This document shows, piece by piece, positions 17,098 through 29,900 of a stretch of 64,000 nt of DNA (position 1 is the first letter of the stretch; each line of letters begins with the position of its first letter). The notes under the pieces are model-generated. The model was given only the letters and a program-made list of their open reading frames with translations, did not search any database and was not told where the DNA came from. The DNA comes from Candidatus Uabimicrobium amorphum. GTDB lineage: Bacteria; Planctomycetota; Uabimicrobiia; Uabimicrobiales; Uabimicrobiaceae. The position numbers and the translations under genes were made by a program. The stretch lies in NCBI RefSeq assembly GCF_009002475.1, contig NZ_AP019860.1:7578501-7642500 (forward strand), in the 5' to 3' direction.

Positions 17098-17715
17098 CTA
17101 ATTGCGGTTGGTAGGTTTTTTGCGGAAGCAAAAAATAACAACCCCTAACAGAAAAAAACCATATGTAGACGGTTCAGGAATGGGGCTTACAGAAAACACA
17201 AGGTTATCAATAGCTGGACGTCGACCGTTACTGTTGTGGTCAATTCGAACGCGAAATTGATTCGCAGATAACCCACTTAAATCTCCTGTAGGACTGAACG
17301 TTTGATAAAACGGTAGGTTAGTTTCAAAATCCTCGGAGGCAATAAATGATCCTCCAGCATCAAGTGCTTGAACAATAGCGCGACCAGGATTACCAAAAGG
17401 ACTTGCACTAAAACTATCGCGAACATCAATCGAAACCAATTCGATTAAAGCTCCGCTAGAGTGACTGATATTTACATTCAGAGGTCCAGCAAAGTTACTG
17501 CCGTGACGTAATTCTACATCACCACTAAAAGTATTAAAATCGAACGTACTACTGGTTCCTTCTACATTGATCGTTCCACCAAAACCATCTGACTGGGTAT
17601 AGGTGAATGTCGTGGCACTTGTAATATTAAGTGTACCCGACGACCAATCGATTGTAAAAGTTTCTGCTGACACAGAGATTACAAACATTAATGCTATTAT
17701 AATACATCTTTTCAT
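17098..17715 (-). CDS. PEP-CTERM sorting-domain protein
   Basis: 205 residues from the ATG at 17715, which has AAGGAG at correct spacing; an upstream in-frame ATG at 17730 overlaps that site. Residues 1-17 are a signal peptide. The mature domain is beta-rich and Gly/Ser/Thr-rich with a low content of charged residues. The C-terminus has the full PEP-CTERM signature: IPEPSTYG, a hydrophobic helix (FFLLGVVIFCF) and RKK. Exosortase cleaves at this signal and sorts such proteins to the cell surface or exopolysaccharide. No exosortase gene is in the window. Its cargo function is unknown. Confidence 0.9.
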   Translation of the reverse strand: MKRCIIIALMFVISVSAETFTIDWSSGTLNITSATTFTYTQSDGFGGTINVEGTSSTFDFNTFSGDVELRHGSNFAGPLNVNISHSSGALIELVSIDVRDSFSASPFGNPGRAIVQALDAGGSFIASEDFETNLPFYQTFSPTGDLSGLSANQFRVRIDHNSNGRRPAIDNLVFSVSPIPEPSTYGFFLLGVVIFCFRKKPTNRN

Positions 17716-17904
17716 CTCAATCTCCTTCATCTAGAATTCAATATATAAGTATAACAAATGAAAACAATAAAGATAGTAAAATCAATCTAAGATGGCAAAA
17801 TGTATCAAATATTCTCACTATAGTGATCAAATGGTTGGTATCAAAACCGCCAAATCATTGAAGTTTAAATATATAAAGTTTATATTGGTAAATGGTAAAA
17901 CAAA

Positions 17905-17944
17905 AAAAAAGCGCACTGCCTAAATTTAGACAGTGCGCTTTTTT
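17905..17944. terminator. Bidirectional intrinsic terminator of the giant gene
   Basis: AAAAAAGCGCACTG and CAGTGCGCTTTTTT form a perfect stem, and the loop contains a further CTAAATTTAG palindrome. It lies eight bases beyond the stop of the giant minus-strand gene and has a T-tract in both directions. Confidence 0.9.
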
Positions 17945-17952
17945 CATTTAAA

Positions 17953-20900
17953 TTACTTCTTCACCTTAGGAAGTGATTCTACAGTTAAATCATCTTCATT
18001 GTCGTCATTGTCATCGTCATCTAAATCAAAGAGCAATGAAAAAGGTGTAAACAATGAGAAGTCAAGACCACCGTTGAACACATCATCCAGTGACGTAGCC
18101 TCTCCTTGGAACAAACTACTGTGTAGCGCTGGAGCGTATGTCATCGTTGTCGAACGATCTTTGAATACGCTTTCCATCGCAGAGCTACTTGACTGTATTT
18201 GAATGTTGTGTGGTGCTTCAAAAACAACAATGTCTTGGAATTGAACCACCCAGTTACCGTTTGTTGGTACGATGATCGACTTCGTGGCCACCAAGCGTCC
18301 TGCTGTATCGTACAGGTTCACGACCTGTGTAGAACCCGGTGTTGCTGAACCTGAGTAGATAGGTGCTAAAGTGAGTATTGGTTTTAACTTTTGCCCATCT
18401 TCGATACTGCCTCTTTCGAAAATCCCTAAGTTCTCGGAGCTAAACGGTTCCAAGATTTCAAATCGATCGTTTCCATCAAAGGCCGCAATCGTGAAGTTGA
18501 GCGGATCAATCTCGCCATCCTGGCTTGCGTTTTGCACGAAAGAGACAGGATTTGCAACAACCAGAGTATCAACGACTGGGTCATTCTGTGCAATATCCGC
18601 ATTCTCCACCGTGAGGTCAAAACTCAGCTCAACATCTTGTGCAATACCGTCAAAGACTTCGACACCAAAAATATCGACATTTCCTAGATCGATAATCAAC
18701 TGATTATTGTCCGCATCAAAGTTAACGCTCACCGGTACCAAAGGAATTCCACCGTTAGAGGTTACCTCAACAGAATCAGGATCTGCAATGGTTCCCTCAG
18801 GGATGGTGTAAGTCACCACAACGTTTTCCGTAACCGCCTCGATGAGATCAATATCACTGGTAATGGTAATCGTGTCCCCATCTTGTAGCGCTACGTTGTT
18901 AGGCACAAAAGTAGAGATGTCAACCTTGGCTTCCGAAATAGCCAGATTGTTATCGTCTTCAGAAGTACCTACCAGCTCATCAACACCTGCCGCAGGGTCA
19001 CCGTCCACAGACTCGAAGACCACCTCGGCATCTGTTGTACCTAGATCTTGTAGCGGATTTACGCCATCGTCGACGGTCATATCGTATTCGATAACGATTT
19101 CTTCATTGAGATTTAAAGCATCTAGCCCCAATGCGGCAAGGTCAACAGTTAAATCACCGGTTCCCGCATCAAAGGTAAAGTTGCCATTGACTGGTATATC
19201 CGTCGTCACACCGTTGTCAATCGCGGTAATCACGATGGAGTCATTCACAAATGTTAGACCGTTATTGATCGGTAACACATCGCTGAATGTTAAATCGAAG
19301 CCATCAGCGGTGCTTGCCGCAGCGTGATCTATCGTATTGCGAATGCGAATGGCGTCTCCGGCATCAATGTCGACAAGTTCGAAAACATTGTCGTCTTCGT
19401 CGACTCCAAACAACTCTTGTACAAGTTCAATGATTGGTTCGGCAACTTGAAAGTCAACATCTTGTGCCACTCCTGGATCGTTCGTCGCATCAGAGTCTAC
19501 TGTTGCGCCTTCTAGAGCCAGAACATCATTGTTGGCATTTTCCACGTTGTCATTTTCAAGAACTAGGTTGTACTCGATGATTAGGTCAACTGCATTTTCA
19601 TTGAACTCGTCTTCACCGGTAACCACAAGTTGATTAAAGGTAATTTCAAGATCTCCATTGCCGTTCAACGCGACATTGTCAATGTTAACCGCATTACCAT
19701 CTTTGTCTTGTGCCGTCACACCATTTACAATATCTTCAAGAAGTACACCGTCGGGTATCGGTTGTGTGATCACTAGATTATTGTGAGTTCCTTCGACCAA
19801 ACCAACTTCTGTCGTCACTGGAATCGGTTCACCTATCACAAAAACTCCGTCATCACCGATGAACGTTTCCACAGTGATCTCGTCGGCGATTGTGACTGTG
19901 TTATCATCATCGAGAGCTACACCGTCAGCGGTTACTGCCGCGTCCGTATCCAGTTCTTGGTTAGATTCCACAACGTCTTCTACTTCAACATCGTACTCGA
20001 TGGTCAGAGTCTCACCTACACCCAGTTGGCCAACGCCTTCGGCTTGTAGGTCTATGTTGATGTTACCATTGGCATCTACTGCATTTGCAGCGAGAACGGT
20101 TATGTCTTGTGTGCCACCGTTGACATCCGTGATTGTCAGTGTAATATCCCCAACGATACTTGTTCCTGTTGGTATCACATTGGTAAAAGTTTCGACATTG
20201 GATGCTCCCAGTGAAGCGGCGTCGTGACTTACTGTACTGCGTACCGTCAATGTGTCACCCGCGTCTACATCTTCTCCCGCATCCTGATTGTTGCCATTGG
20301 CCTCATCAATGATAACGTTGTTGCCTTGTAAGATCTCTTCGTTGAGATTCAACTGTGGCAACAAGATGTCGATCGGATCTACGTCCTGGTCCGCATTGAT
20401 TGTGTTACCATCTGCATCAGTGTATGTCGCGTCGGTGAGTACATCAAAACTAAATCTATTGTCTCCACCGTCATTTCCAATGAGATCAGACACATCGTCA
20501 ACTGTTGTATCGTAGCTAATTTGGATTTCATCCAACGCCGCGAATCCTTCTTCGCCACCCACAACATGGTTACCGTTAAAGGTAAATGTTACGGTGTTGT
20601 TGTTCGCGTCAAACGCTGCCGTTACGTTAGGTGCGTTTTGTCCTTCTTCTACGATTCCATCTATCGTTACGTTTGCAAGATCCGGAGTCACACCTTCTGG
20701 TAACACTTGGGTGATCACTAGGTCTGGATATGTCCCTTCGGTCATATTCACGTCTGTGTTCACACGGATGGTGTCACCCAATTGTGCTTCGGTGATCGGT
20801 TGATCGTTTTCATCGGTCAATGTGGTTTGTGGCTCTATGACTGATGGTACCGTCAGTGCGTTCGCGTCTTGCGTACTTCTATTGTTGTCGTGTGTTACTT

Positions 20901-23900
20901 CGGCACTTGTCAATAGGTCATCCGCCACTTGTACTGTATCTTGAACCGATACATCGTAGGTCACAACTACCTGCTCGCCTTGCTCCAGAGTGTTTCTATT
21001 TAGCTCGCTGGCCAAGTCTAGGTCGATGTCTCCATTCGCATCTACTGCGTCCGCTGCCGCGACGTTTACCGTTTCTACTACCGCACCGTTAACATCGAGT
21101 AACTGAATCGTTACGTCACTGTTATTAACAACCACCAAGTTTGCGTTTGGTAGGTCATCGGTAAAGTCATTCAATACCGCATTCCCTACGCTGTTGCCAA
21201 TGTCATGAGTCACTGTATTCACGATCGTCAGTGTGTCACCTGCGTCTATTTGCTGATTGTTGTCTACCACACCTTGGTTATCTGCAACTAAGTTGCCATT
21301 CGCGTCGTTCACCACTTGATCAAGTTCGAGTACTGGTACGGCGATCACAATTGGGTCAACGTCCTGGTTTGCCACAATCGCATTGTCGTTTGCGTCATCA
21401 AAATCAGCGTCGGTTGTGACGTCGAAGTTTGAGTCATTGATGTTGTCAATGTTGTCAAGTGTCGCTTCGTAGATGATTTCCACTTCATCATTCGCACTGA
21501 AGCCCTCTTCACCACCAACAATGCTACCGTCTGGGAACACAAGTTCAAGAACTCCGGTGTTTGCCGTGAACGTTACTGTCGGAACCGCCGGATCACCGTT
21601 GATGTCCACAATACCGTTTATGGTAAAGTCCGCTGCGTCCACGTTGCCGTCACCATTTGTGTCAGGAGTCAATCCTACAGGAAGTACCTGGGTAACTGTG
21701 AGAGCATCTACAGTTCCTTCTGTCATATCTAGTTTTGTATTCACTACTATTACATCGTTGACATTCAGTACACCAAGAGGATCGCCATTTTGATCTGTGA
21801 GAGTGGTGTCAATCACAAGTCTATCGTTCACCTCAGCCGTGTTGTCATCAGTGGCATCTCTATTATTATCGTGCGTAATCGTTGCGTCGGTAACAATTGT
21901 GTCAGCGACTTGGATCGAGTCAAGAACATTGATGTCATAAGAAACTGTGACTTGTTCGTTGGTTTCCAGTTGATCAAAACCATTGTCCGCCAGAACTTGA
22001 CCAAGATCTATTTCGATGGTCGTGGCATCACCGTCGTTATCGACGTCGTTAGCATCTAGAGTTACTTGAGTACCATCGGGTAGTGTCACAACTACTGGAG
22101 TTACCGCATCGGCAAACTCTGTGTTTGCTGGAAGCACATTGCTAAAGATGTTCAAGTTAGAAGCGCCTTCGCTCGCGGCATCGTGAGAGATGACACTGCT
22201 AATCGTCAGTGTATCACCGGCGTCAAAGTCTTCGTTTTGTACACCATTGTCAACGACAACGTCACCGTTTGCGTTTAGAATTTGTTCGTCTATTTGTAGT
22301 ACTGGAAGACCAATCGCAACAGGATCATTGTCTTGTACAGCGTCAATTCTGGTATTGTTGGCGTCTGTGAAGGTTGCGTCTGTCGGAATATCAACGTTTA
22401 AGATATTGTTGTCGTTTCCGTCGTTGTCCACAAGGTCATCGACATTGTCCACGACGATGTCATATAGAATCTCCACTTCACCGTTGGCACTAAAGCCTTC
22501 TTCCGCAATCACAATACTTCCCGCTGGGAAGGTGAAAGTCAGGTCACCTGTGGCCGCGTCAAAAACAACCGCCGGAGCGACCGGATCACCGTTGACATCT
22601 TCCACTCCGTTCACCGTGAAGTCCGCGGCGTCGACAACTCCGTCACCATTTGTGTCAGGAATTAAACCAAGTGGTAGAGTTTGCGAGACGACAAGGTCAT
22701 CGTATGTACCTTCGGTTGCGTCCACTAAAGTTTGCACCTGGATGGTGTCGCCGATTTCAACCGTCGCTAGCGGATCACCGTTTTCATCTGTCAGTGTTGT
22801 CACAACTTCTAGTTTCGCTTCCACAACCGCAGAGTTTTCATCGGTGGCGTTTCTTGTATTGTCATGTGTCACTTCGGCGTCAGTTGTCAATGCATCTGCA
22901 ACTTCAATCGAATCTTGAACCGTCAAATCGTAAGAAACGATGATTTCGTCACCTTGTGCAAGATTGTTGAGACCAACGTTCTGCAAGATTTGTTCGAGAT
23001 CTACTTCAATACTGTTATTGTTGATATCAAAATTTGCTTCCGCAGCCGTTAGAACAACATCCGTGGTTCCACCATTGCCGTCAGGAATCGTCACGGTGAC
23101 AGCTACACCATTTGGATCAACAAACGCTGTGTTGTCAGGTAGAGTATCGGTGAAGATTTGTACAACAGCGTCTCCGATACTATTTGCGTTGTGGTCAATG
23201 GTATTTTGTACGGTGATGGTGTCACCTGCATCCACTTGCACGTCGTTGTTGTTGGCATCGTCAACGATGACCACACCATTGTCATCAAGAATCACTTGAT
23301 CAAGGTCAAGTACTGGTACACTGATGACGATGTTGTCCGTGTCATCATCTTCCAGAGGTTGATCGTTGTTGTCGTCTTGCTCTATAGTGGTCTCAACGGT
23401 TTCATTTGGATCAATGATCGCATCAGCGTTATCTAGTGTCGCGTTGTAAACAATCGTCGCCTCATTGTTCGGGCTAAAACCATCTTCTGCCGCAAATACC
23501 ACGTCGTTTAAGAACGTAAATGTTAGCGTTCCATCGGTTTCATCGAAGGTGATCGTCACATTCGCCGCGTCGTCTGCCGCTATTGCGTTACCGTTAGTGT
23601 CTGCTATACCAGTAAACGCAAATTCAGTTGCATCTACCAGATTACCGTTCGCGTCAAATCCATTCGGTATCAATCCTTCTGGCAGTACTTGGGTTACTAC
23701 CAAGTTCGATGCCGTTCCCTCCGTCGCGTTGATCACATTGTTGATCTCTACCGAGTCACCTACATTTAGTGGGTCTGACTCTGGAGTCAGTGTCGTTTCG
23801 ATTTCCAGTAGCGGTGTTATCGTTACTTTATTGGTGTCATCAAGATCTACACCATCTGCCGTTACCGCTGCATCCGTGTCCAGTTCCTGATTCGCTTGTA

Positions 23901-26900
23901 CCACGTCTTCTACCAGCAAGTCGTACTCTATCGTCAGAGTATCGTTGGTTCCCAGTTGATCCAAACCTTGTGCTTCTAGGTCTATGCTTATATCACCGTT
24001 CACCACTGCATCCGCTGCTGCTACCGTTATGTTCTGTAGTACGTTACCGTTGTCGTCCACTATTGTCAGTGTCACATCACTTGCTAGACTTGTTCCTGCT
24101 GGGATCACATTCGCAAACGTTTCTACATTCGATGCTCCCAGTGAAGCTGCGTTGTGGCTTACTGTACTCCGCACTGTCACTGTATCACCAGCATCTACTT
24201 GTTCGTTTACGTCGTTCTGATCTTGTGCATCGCCATTTGCATCGTCGATAATCACATTACCACCTAGCAGTATCTCTTCGTTGAGATCTAGTTGAGGTAA
24301 CAGTATGTCGATCGGATCTACGTCCTGGTTCGCATCGATTGTGTTACCATCCGCATCGGTATATGTTGCATCGGTGGTTATGTCAAAACTAAATCTGTTG
24401 TCGCCACCGTCGTTGCCAATGAGGTCTGACACATCGTCAACCACTGTGTCGTAGCTTATTTGGATTTCATCCAATGCCGCGAATCCTTCTTCGCCACCCA
24501 CTACATGGTTACCGTTGAAGGTAAACGTTACCGTATTGTTGTTCGCGTCAAACGCTGCCGTTACGTTAGGTGCGTTTTGTCCTTCTTCGACGATTCCATC
24601 AATGGTTACATTACCTAGATCCGGAGTCACACCTTCTGGTAACACCTGGGTGATCACTAGGTCTGGATATGTTCCCTCTGTCATGTTCACATCGGTGTTG
24701 ATACGAATCGTGTCGCCCAACTCCGCTTCGGTGATCGCCTGATCGTTCTCATCGGTCAGTGTTGTCACTGGCTCGATTACTGCTGGTACAGTCAAAGCGT
24801 TCGCGTCTTGTGCACTTCTGGTGCTGTCGTGTGTTACCTCTGCACTTGTCAGTAGGTCATCCGCCACTTGTACGGTATCTTGTACCGATACATCGTAGGT
24901 CACGATTACCTGTTCACCCTGATCTAGGACACTTCTATTCAGTTCACTCGCTAAATCTATATCTATATCGCCATTCGCGTCTAACGCTGCCGCGACGTTT
25001 ACCGTTTCCACTACCGCACCGTTTACGTCTAGTAACTGGATTGTTACGTTGTTCACCACTACTAGTTCGTTGTTTGGTAGGTCGTCAGTAAAGTTTTCCA
25101 GTACCGCCGCCCCTACGCTATTGTTAGCGTGCGTTACTGTATTCACGATCGTCAGTGTGTCACCTGCGTCTATTTGTTGGTTGTTATCTACAACACCTTG
25201 GTTATCCGCTATCTGAACACCGTTCGCATCGTTGACTACTTGATCTACCACCAATACTGGTACACTGATGACGATGTTGTCCGTGTCATCGTCTTCCAGA
25301 GGTTGATCGTTGTTGTCGTCTTGCTCTATAGTGGTCTCAACGGTTTCATTTGGATCAATGATCGCATCAGCATTATCTAGTGTCGCGTTGTAAACAATCG
25401 TCGCCTCATTGTTCGGGCTAAAACCATCTTCTGCCGCAAATACCACGTCGTTTAAGAACGTAAATGTTAGCGTTCCATCGGTTTCATCGAAGGTGATCGT
25501 CACATTCGCCGCGTCGTCTGCCGCTATTGCGTTGCCGTTGGTGTCTGCTATACCAGTAAACGCAAATTCAGTTGCATCTACCAGATTACCGTTCGCGTCA
25601 AATCCATTCGGTATCAATCCTTCTGGCAGTACTTGGGTTACTACCAAGTTCGATGCCGTTCCCTCCGTCGCGTTGATCACATTGTTGATCTCTACCGAAT
25701 CACCTACATTCAGTGGGTCTGACTCTGGAGTCAGTGTCGTTTCGATTTCCAGTAGCGGTGTTATCGTTACTTTATTGGTGTCATCAAGATCTACACCATC
25801 TGCCGTTACCGCTGCATTTGTGTCTAGTTCCTGATTCGCTTGTACCACGTCTTCTACCAGCAAGTCGTACTCTATCGTCAGAGTATCGTTGGTTCCCAGT
25901 TGATCCAAACCTTGTGCTTCTAGGTCTATGCTTATATCACCGTTCACCACTGCATCCGCTGCTGCTACCGTTATGTTCTGTAGTACGTTACCGTTGTCGT
26001 CCACTATTGTCAGTGTCACATCACTCGCTAGACTTGTTCCTGCTGGGATCACATTCGCAAACGTTTCTACATTCGATGCTCCCAGTGAAGCTGCGTTGTG
26101 GCTTACTGTACTCCGCACTGTCACTGTATCACCAGCATCTACTTGTTCGTTTACGTCGTTCTGATCTTGTGCATCGCCATTTGCATCGTCGATAATCACA
26201 TTACCACCTAGCAGTATCTCTTCGTTGAGATCTAGTTGAGGTAACAGTATGTCGATCGGATCTACGTCCTGGTTCGCATCGATTGTGTTACCATCCGCAT
26301 CGGTATATGTTGCATCGGTGGTTATATCAAAACTAAATCTGTTGTCGCCACCGTCGTTGCCAATGAGGTCTGACACATCGTCAACCACTGTGTCGTAGCT
26401 TATTTGGATTTCATCCAATGCCGCGAATCCTTCTTCGCCACCCACAACATGGTTACCGTTGAAGGTAAACGTTACGGTGTTGTTATTCGCGTCAAACGCT
26501 GCCGTTACATTCGGGGCGTTTTGTCCTTCTTCGACGATTCCATCAATGGTTACGTTACCTAGATCCGGAGTCACACCTTCTGGTAACACCTGGGTGATCA
26601 CTAGGTCTGGATATGTTCCTTCTGTCATGTTCACGTCGGTGTTGATGCGAATCGTGTCGCCCAACTCCGCTTCGGTGATCGCCTGATCGTTCTCATCGGT
26701 CAGTGTTGTCACTGGCTCTATTACTGCTGGTACTGTCAAAGCGTTCGCGTCTTGAGCATCTCTCGTGCTGTCGTGTGTTACTTCTGCACTTGTCAGTAGG
26801 TCATCCGCCACTTGTACCGTATCTTGTACCGATACATCGTAGGTCACGATTACTTGTTCACCTTGCTCCAGAACACTTCTATTTAGCTCACTCGCTAAAT

Positions 26901-29900
26901 CTATATCTATATCGCCATTCGCGTCTAACGCTGCCGCGACGTTTACCGTTTCCACTACCGCACCGTTTACGTCTAGTAACTGGATTGTTACGTTGTTCAC
27001 CACTACTAGTTGGTTGTTTGGTAGGTCGTCAGTAAAGTTTTCCAGTACCGCCGCCCCTACGCTATTGTTAGCGTGCGTTACTGTATTCACGATCGTCAGT
27101 GTGTCACCTGCGTCTATTTGTTGGTTGTTATCTACAACACCTTGGTTATCCGCTATCTGAACACCGTTCGCATCGTTGACTACTTGATCTACCACCAATA
27201 CTGGTACACTGATGACGATGTTGTCCGTGTCATCGTCTTCCAGAGGTTGATCGTTGTTGTCGTCTTGCTCTATAGTGGTCTCAACGGTTTCATTTGGATC
27301 AATGATCGCATCAGCATTATCTAGTGTCGCGTTGTAAACAATCGTCGCCTCATTGTTCGGGCTAAAACCATCTTCTGCCGCAAATACCACGTCGTTTAAG
27401 AACGTAAATGTTAGCGTTCCATCGGTTTCATCGAAGGTGATCGTCACATTCGCCGCGTCGTCTGCCGCTATTGCGTTGCCGTTGGTGTCTGCTATACCAG
27501 TAAACGCAAATTCAGTTGCATCTACCAGATTACCGTTCGCGTCAAATCCATTCGGTATCAATCCTTCTGGCAGTACTTGGGTTACTACCAAGTTCGATGC
27601 CGTTCCCTCCGTCGCGTTGATCACATTGTTGATCTCTACCGAATCACCTACATTCAGTGGGTCTGACTCTGGAGTCAGTGTCGTTTCGATTTCCAGTAGC
27701 GGTGTTATCGTTACTTTATTGGTGTCATCAAGATCTACACCATCTGCCGTTACCGCTGCATTTGTGTCTAGTTCCTGATTCGCTTGTACCACGTCTTCTA
27801 CCAGCAAGTCGTACTCTATCGTCAGAGTATCGTTGGTTCCCAGTTGATCCAAACCTTGTGCTTCTAGGTCTATGCTTATATCACCGTTCACCACTGCATC
27901 CGCTGCTGCTACCGTTATGTTCTGTAGTACGTTACCGTTGTCGTCCACTATTGTCAGTGTCACATCACTCGCTAGACTTGTTCCTGCTGGGATCACATTC
28001 GCAAACGTTTCTACATTCGATGCTCCCAGTGAAGCTGCGTTGTGGCTTACTGTACTCCGCACTGTCACTGTATCACCAGCATCTACTTGTTCGTTTACGT
28101 CGTTCTGATCTTGTGCATCGCCATTTGCATCGTCGATAATCACATTACCACCTAGCAGTATCTCTTCGTTGAGATCTAGTTGAGGTAACAGTATGTCGAT
28201 CGGATCTACGTCCTGGTTCGCATCGATTGTGTTACCATCCGCATCGGTATATGTTGCATCGGTGGTTATGTCAAAACTAAATCTATTGTCGCCACCGTCG
28301 TTGCCAATGAGGTCTGACACATCGTCAACCACTGTGTCGTAGCTTATTTGGATTTCATCCAATGCCGCGAATCCTTCTTCGCCACCCACAACATGGTTAC
28401 CGTTGAAGGTAAACGTTACCGTATTGTTGTTCGCGTCAAACGCTGCCGTTACATTCGGGGCGTTTTGTCCTTCTTCGACGATTCCATCAATGGTTACGTT
28501 ACCTAGATCCGGAGTCACACCTTCTGGTAACACCTGGGTGATCACTAGGTCAGGATATGTTCCCTCTGTCATGTTCACGTCGGTGTTGATACGAATCGTG
28601 TCGCCCAACTCCGCTTCGGTGATCGCCTGATCGTTCTCATCGGTCAGTGTTGTCACTGGCTCGATTACTGCTGGTACAGTCAAAGCGTTCGCGTCTTGTG
28701 CACTTCTGGTGCTGTCGTGTGTTACCTCTGCACTTGTCAGTAGGTCATCCGCCACTTGTACTGTATCTTGTACCGATACATCGTAGGTCACGATTACCTG
28801 TTCACCCTGATCTAGGACACTTCTATTTAGCTCACTCGCTAAATCTATATCTATATCGCCATTCGCGTCTAACGCTGCCGCGACGTTTACCGTTTCCACT
28901 ACCGCACCGTTTACGTCTAGTAACTGGATTGTTACGTTGTTCACCACTACTAGTTCGTTGTTTGGTAGGTCGTCAGTAAAGTTTTCCAGTACCGCCGACC
29001 CTACGCTGTTGTTAGCGTGCGTTACTGTATTCACGATCGTCAGTGTGTCACCTGCGTCTATTTGTTGGTTGTTATCTACAACACCTTGGTTATCCGCTAT
29101 CTGAACACCGTTCGCATCGTTCACCACTTGATCTACCACCAATACTGGTACACTGATGACGATGTTGTCCGTGTCATCATCTTCCAGAGGTTGATCGTTG
29201 TTGTCGTCTTGCTCTATAGTGGTCTCAACGGTTTCATTTGGATCAATGATCGCATCAGCGTTATCTAGTGTCGCGTTGTAAACAATCGTCGCCTCATTGT
29301 TCGGGCTAAAACCATCTTCTGCCGCAAATACCACGTCGTTTAAGAACGTAAATGTTAGCGTTCCATCGGTTTCATCGAAGGTGATCGTCACATTCGCCGC
29401 GTCGTCTGCCGCTATTGCGTTACCGTTAGTGTCTGCTATACCAGTAAACGCAAATTCAGTTGCATCTACCAGATTACCGTTCGCGTCAAATCCATTCGGT
29501 ATCAATCCTTCTGGCAGTACTTGGGTTACTACCAAGTTCGATGCCGTTCCCTCCGTCGCGTTGATCACATTGTTGATCTCTACCGAGTCACCTACATTTA
29601 GTGGGTCTGACTCTGGAGTCAGTGTCGTTTCGATTTCCAGTAGCGGTGTTATCGTTACTTTATTGGTGTCATCAAGATCTACACCATCTGCCGTTACCGC
29701 TGCATCCGTGTCCAGTTCCTGATTCGCTTGTACCACGTCTTCTACCAGCAAGTCGTACTCTATCGTCAGAGTATCGTTGGTTCCCAGTTGATCCAAACCT
29801 TGTGCTTCTAGGTCTATGCTTATATCACCGTTCACCACTGCATCCGCTGCTGCTACCGTTATGTTCTGTAGTACGTTACCGTTGTCGTCCACTATTGTCA

